A stretch of 15,987 nt of DNA, from positions 317 through 16,303 of the forward strand of contig CAJUJV010000064.1 of NCBI GenBank assembly GCA_910586845.1. Reading direction: 5' to 3'. The position numbers and the translations under genes were made by a program. Numbering within the stretch: the first letter of the stretch is position 1; each line of letters begins with the position of its first letter. The notes beneath the pieces were generated by a model, which was not told where the DNA came from, searched no databases, and saw only the letters and a list, made by a program, of their open reading frames with translations. The DNA comes from an uncultured Hungatella sp. (lineage in GTDB: Bacteria; Bacillota; Clostridia; Lachnospirales; Lachnospiraceae). Shown piece by piece: positions 14,426-15,987 of the stretch.

Positions 14426-15337
14426 ATGACAAATGAAATCAGGAAAACACCCTGGCAGAGATTCTGGAAGAAAAATCACGGTCTGATCTACATATTGCCC
14501 TGGCTGCTGGGATTTCTGTTTTTTAAGTTTTACCCCTTTTTGTCATCTTTCTGGTACAGCCTGAAAGATTTTAACCTGTTTAAAGGGGATGCGCCGTTTA
14601 TCGGTATGGGCAACTATAAAACCATTCTGGAGACGAAAAAATATGTGACTGCCTACAAAATTACCTTCCAGTATGCGTTTCTTACGGTACCTCTGAAACT
14701 GGGATTTTCCCTGTTTATTGCCTATATCCTGAATTTCAGGATCAAATTCGTGAAATTTTTCAGGACGGTTTATTACATCCCCTCGATTCTTGGCGGGTCT
14801 GTGGCCGTGTCCATTGTGTGGAAATTTTTGTTCCAGTCCGAGGGTCTGATCAACAAGATTCTGGGGCTGTTCGGAGGAGAGGCCGTCAACTGGCTGGGAA
14901 GTCCCAAGTACGCTCTGTGGGTCATCAGTCTTCTCCATGTGTGGCAGTTCGGTTCAGCCATGGTCATCTTCCTGGCAGCGCTGAAAGGAGTGCCTCAGGA
15001 TCTTTACGAGGCGGCGGCTATCGACGGCGCAGGAAAATGGCGCCAGTTTTTCAGTGTGACGGTCCCGCTGATCACACCGGTTATTTTCTACAATCTGGTG
15101 ACCCAGCTGTGCAACGCATTCCAGGAGTTCAACAGCGCCTACATTATCACAAAGGGAGGACCTTTGGGTTCTACCACCCTGATCTCTCTGCTGGTGTACC
15201 AGAACGCCTTTAAGTCCTACGAGATGGGACTGGCCTGCGCCATGGCCTGGATCCTGTTTGTGGTCGTGGCAGCGTTTACCCTGATCGCGTTTGTGAGCCA
15301 GAAATACTGGGTCTACTATTCTGATGAGGAGAGGTGA
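14426..15337 (+). CDS. Sugar ABC transporter permease, CUT1 family, first subunit
   Basis: A 303-residue membrane protein. AGGAGG at 14413-14418 serves one of three consecutive ATG codons; the third (14426) has the best spacing of 7 bases, though 14420 and 14423 are possible. It has about six hydrophobic segments, beginning LIYILPWLLGFLFFKFYPF at residues 20-38. The cytoplasmic EAA loop that contacts the ATPase is at about 194-218 (YEAAAIDGAGKWRQFF, then VPLITP). It forms a heterodimer with the next gene product and works with a binding protein, most likely that at 11494. No ATPase gene is visible; these systems often share an MsmX-type ATPase encoded elsewhere (family knowledge). Confidence 0.92.
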   Translation: MTNEIRKTPWQRFWKKNHGLIYILPWLLGFLFFKFYPFLSSFWYSLKDFNLFKGDAPFIGMGNYKTILETKKYVTAYKITFQYAFLTVPLKLGFSLFIAYILNFRIKFVKFFRTVYYIPSILGGSVAVSIVWKFLFQSEGLINKILGLFGGEAVNWLGSPKYALWVISLLHVWQFGSAMVIFLAALKGVPQDLYEAAAIDGAGKWRQFFSVTVPLITPVIFYNLVTQLCNAFQEFNSAYIITKGGPLGSTTLISLLVYQNAFKSYEMGLACAMAWILFVVVAAFTLIAFVSQKYWVYYSDEER

Positions 15338-15341
15338 GAGT

Positions 15342-15987
15342 ATGAGTAAAAAGACAAGAGAGACCATATCTGTTGTGCTGCGCTATGCAGTTCTTGTTGC
15401 CGTAGGCGTGGTCATGTTCTATCCCATGCTCTGGATGGTGGGCGCCTCCCTGAAGGCGGACAACAATGAGATCTACTCCACCATCAGCTTTATCCCCAAA
15501 CACCCGTCTTTTCAGGCATATGTCAAGGGGTGGACGGCCACGGGTTTTAACTTCAGCCATTTTATGATCAATACCTATCTGATCGTGCTTCCCAAGGTGG
15601 TGGGAGCCGTCATCTCGTCGGTGATCACGGCTTACGGGTTTTCCAGGTTCCAGTTTGTGGGAAAGACCTTTCTGTTCGCAGTGCTGATGAGTACCCTGTT
15701 CCTGCCCCAGGTAGTATTGAATATCCCTCAGTTTCTGCTCTTTACGGGCATCGGCTGGGTGGACACCTACAAACCTCTGATCGTCCCTGCATTTTTTGCC
15801 AATGAGCCCTACTTTGTGTTCATGCTGGTGCAGTTTATGCGGTCCGTGTCCAGGGAGATGGAGGAGGCGGCGGAGATCGACGGCTGCAATTCTTTCCAGA
15901 GACTGGTCTACATCGTGACTCCTATCGTGAAACCGGCCATCGTATCCTGCGCCCTGTTCCAGTTTATGTGGTCCTCCAACGATTTCC
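15342..15987 (+). CDS. Sugar ABC transporter permease, CUT1 family, second subunit (3' end outside window)
   Basis: ATG 15342 lies 4 bases after the previous stop, with an AGGTGAG-type site overlapping that stop, so the two permeases are coupled. The frame stays open to the window end; 215 residues are visible of a usual 275-300. TM1 is at residues about 13-34 (ending VVMFYPMLWMVGASLK), as is typical of the second subunit in this class. Further hydrophobic segments lie at about 76-98, 108-130 and 145-165. The EAA loop is at about 174-199 (EEAAEIDGCNSFQRLVY, then TPIVKPAI). Together with the first permease it should form the membrane channel for the imported oligosaccharide. Confidence 0.92.
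   Translation, partial: MSKKTRETISVVLRYAVLVAVGVVMFYPMLWMVGASLKADNNEIYSTISFIPKHPSFQAYVKGWTATGFNFSHFMINTYLIVLPKVVGAVISSVITAYGFSRFQFVGKTFLFAVLMSTLFLPQVVLNIPQFLLFTGIGWVDTYKPLIVPAFFANEPYFVFMLVQFMRSVSREMEEAAEIDGCNSFQRLVYIVTPIVKPAIVSCALFQFMWSSNDF

Noticed and set aside
1..15987. tRNA, rRNA or CRISPR loci
   Set aside because: No cloverleaf, rRNA-like blocks or regularly spaced direct repeats were seen on reading the intergenic regions.

Overview
The window looks like a chromosomal stretch from a Gram-positive anaerobe of the Bacillota, probably a gut Lachnospiraceae or other clostridial relative. This rests on strong AGGAGG ribosome binding sites at almost every gene, lipoprotein-type solute-binding proteins, a YesM/YesN-type two-component pair, CUT1 sugar permeases with no ATPase beside them, and GC-rich coding with some GTG and TTG starts. 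The exact genus cannot be read from the sequence.

Layout. (1) 1-2079, plus strand: the C-terminal end of an extracellular solute-binding protein, then two tandem paralogous double-cupin proteins. (2) 2080-2270: a long RNA hairpin, then a promoter with a perfect TATAAT. (3) 2271-5691, plus strand: a three-gene operon of a DUF1538 membrane protein, a tandem P-II-like protein and a MerR regulator fused to an SAM methyltransferase. (4) 5704-9207, minus strand: a sensor kinase and an AraC-type response regulator (order kinase then regulator). Their terminator lies inside the end of the convergent MerR-methyltransferase gene. (5) 9208-9410: the divergent control region, with a self-complementary -10 element. 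(6) 9411-12891, plus strand: a lipoprotein binding protein, a third double-cupin protein and a second lipoprotein binding protein, closed by a strong intrinsic terminator. (7) 12892-13281: a 390-bp gene-free gap with a G-quadruplex motif, a 158-bp end-to-end palindrome flanked by a near-perfect 8-bp direct repeat (a MITE-like element), a second G-rich cluster and a T8 run. (8) 13282-15987, plus strand: a GH105 unsaturated uronyl hydrolase and two CUT1 permeases, the second running off the window.

How the genes work together (inference). The two-component system probably senses an oligosaccharide or an envelope signal and drives the divergent uptake operon. The binding proteins deliver oligosaccharides to the permeases, presumably energised by a shared ATPase encoded elsewhere. 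Cytoplasmic GH105 removes the unsaturated uronic acid left by polysaccharide lyases. The double cupins are tied to binding-protein genes three times in this window and may act on the released sugar acid or a related metabolite, but their function is not known. The DUF1538/P-II/MerR-methyltransferase operon in the middle has no evident link to sugar uptake and looks like a separate, poorly characterised membrane system with its own regulators. The most notable non-coding find is the MITE-like palindrome at 12961-13134.
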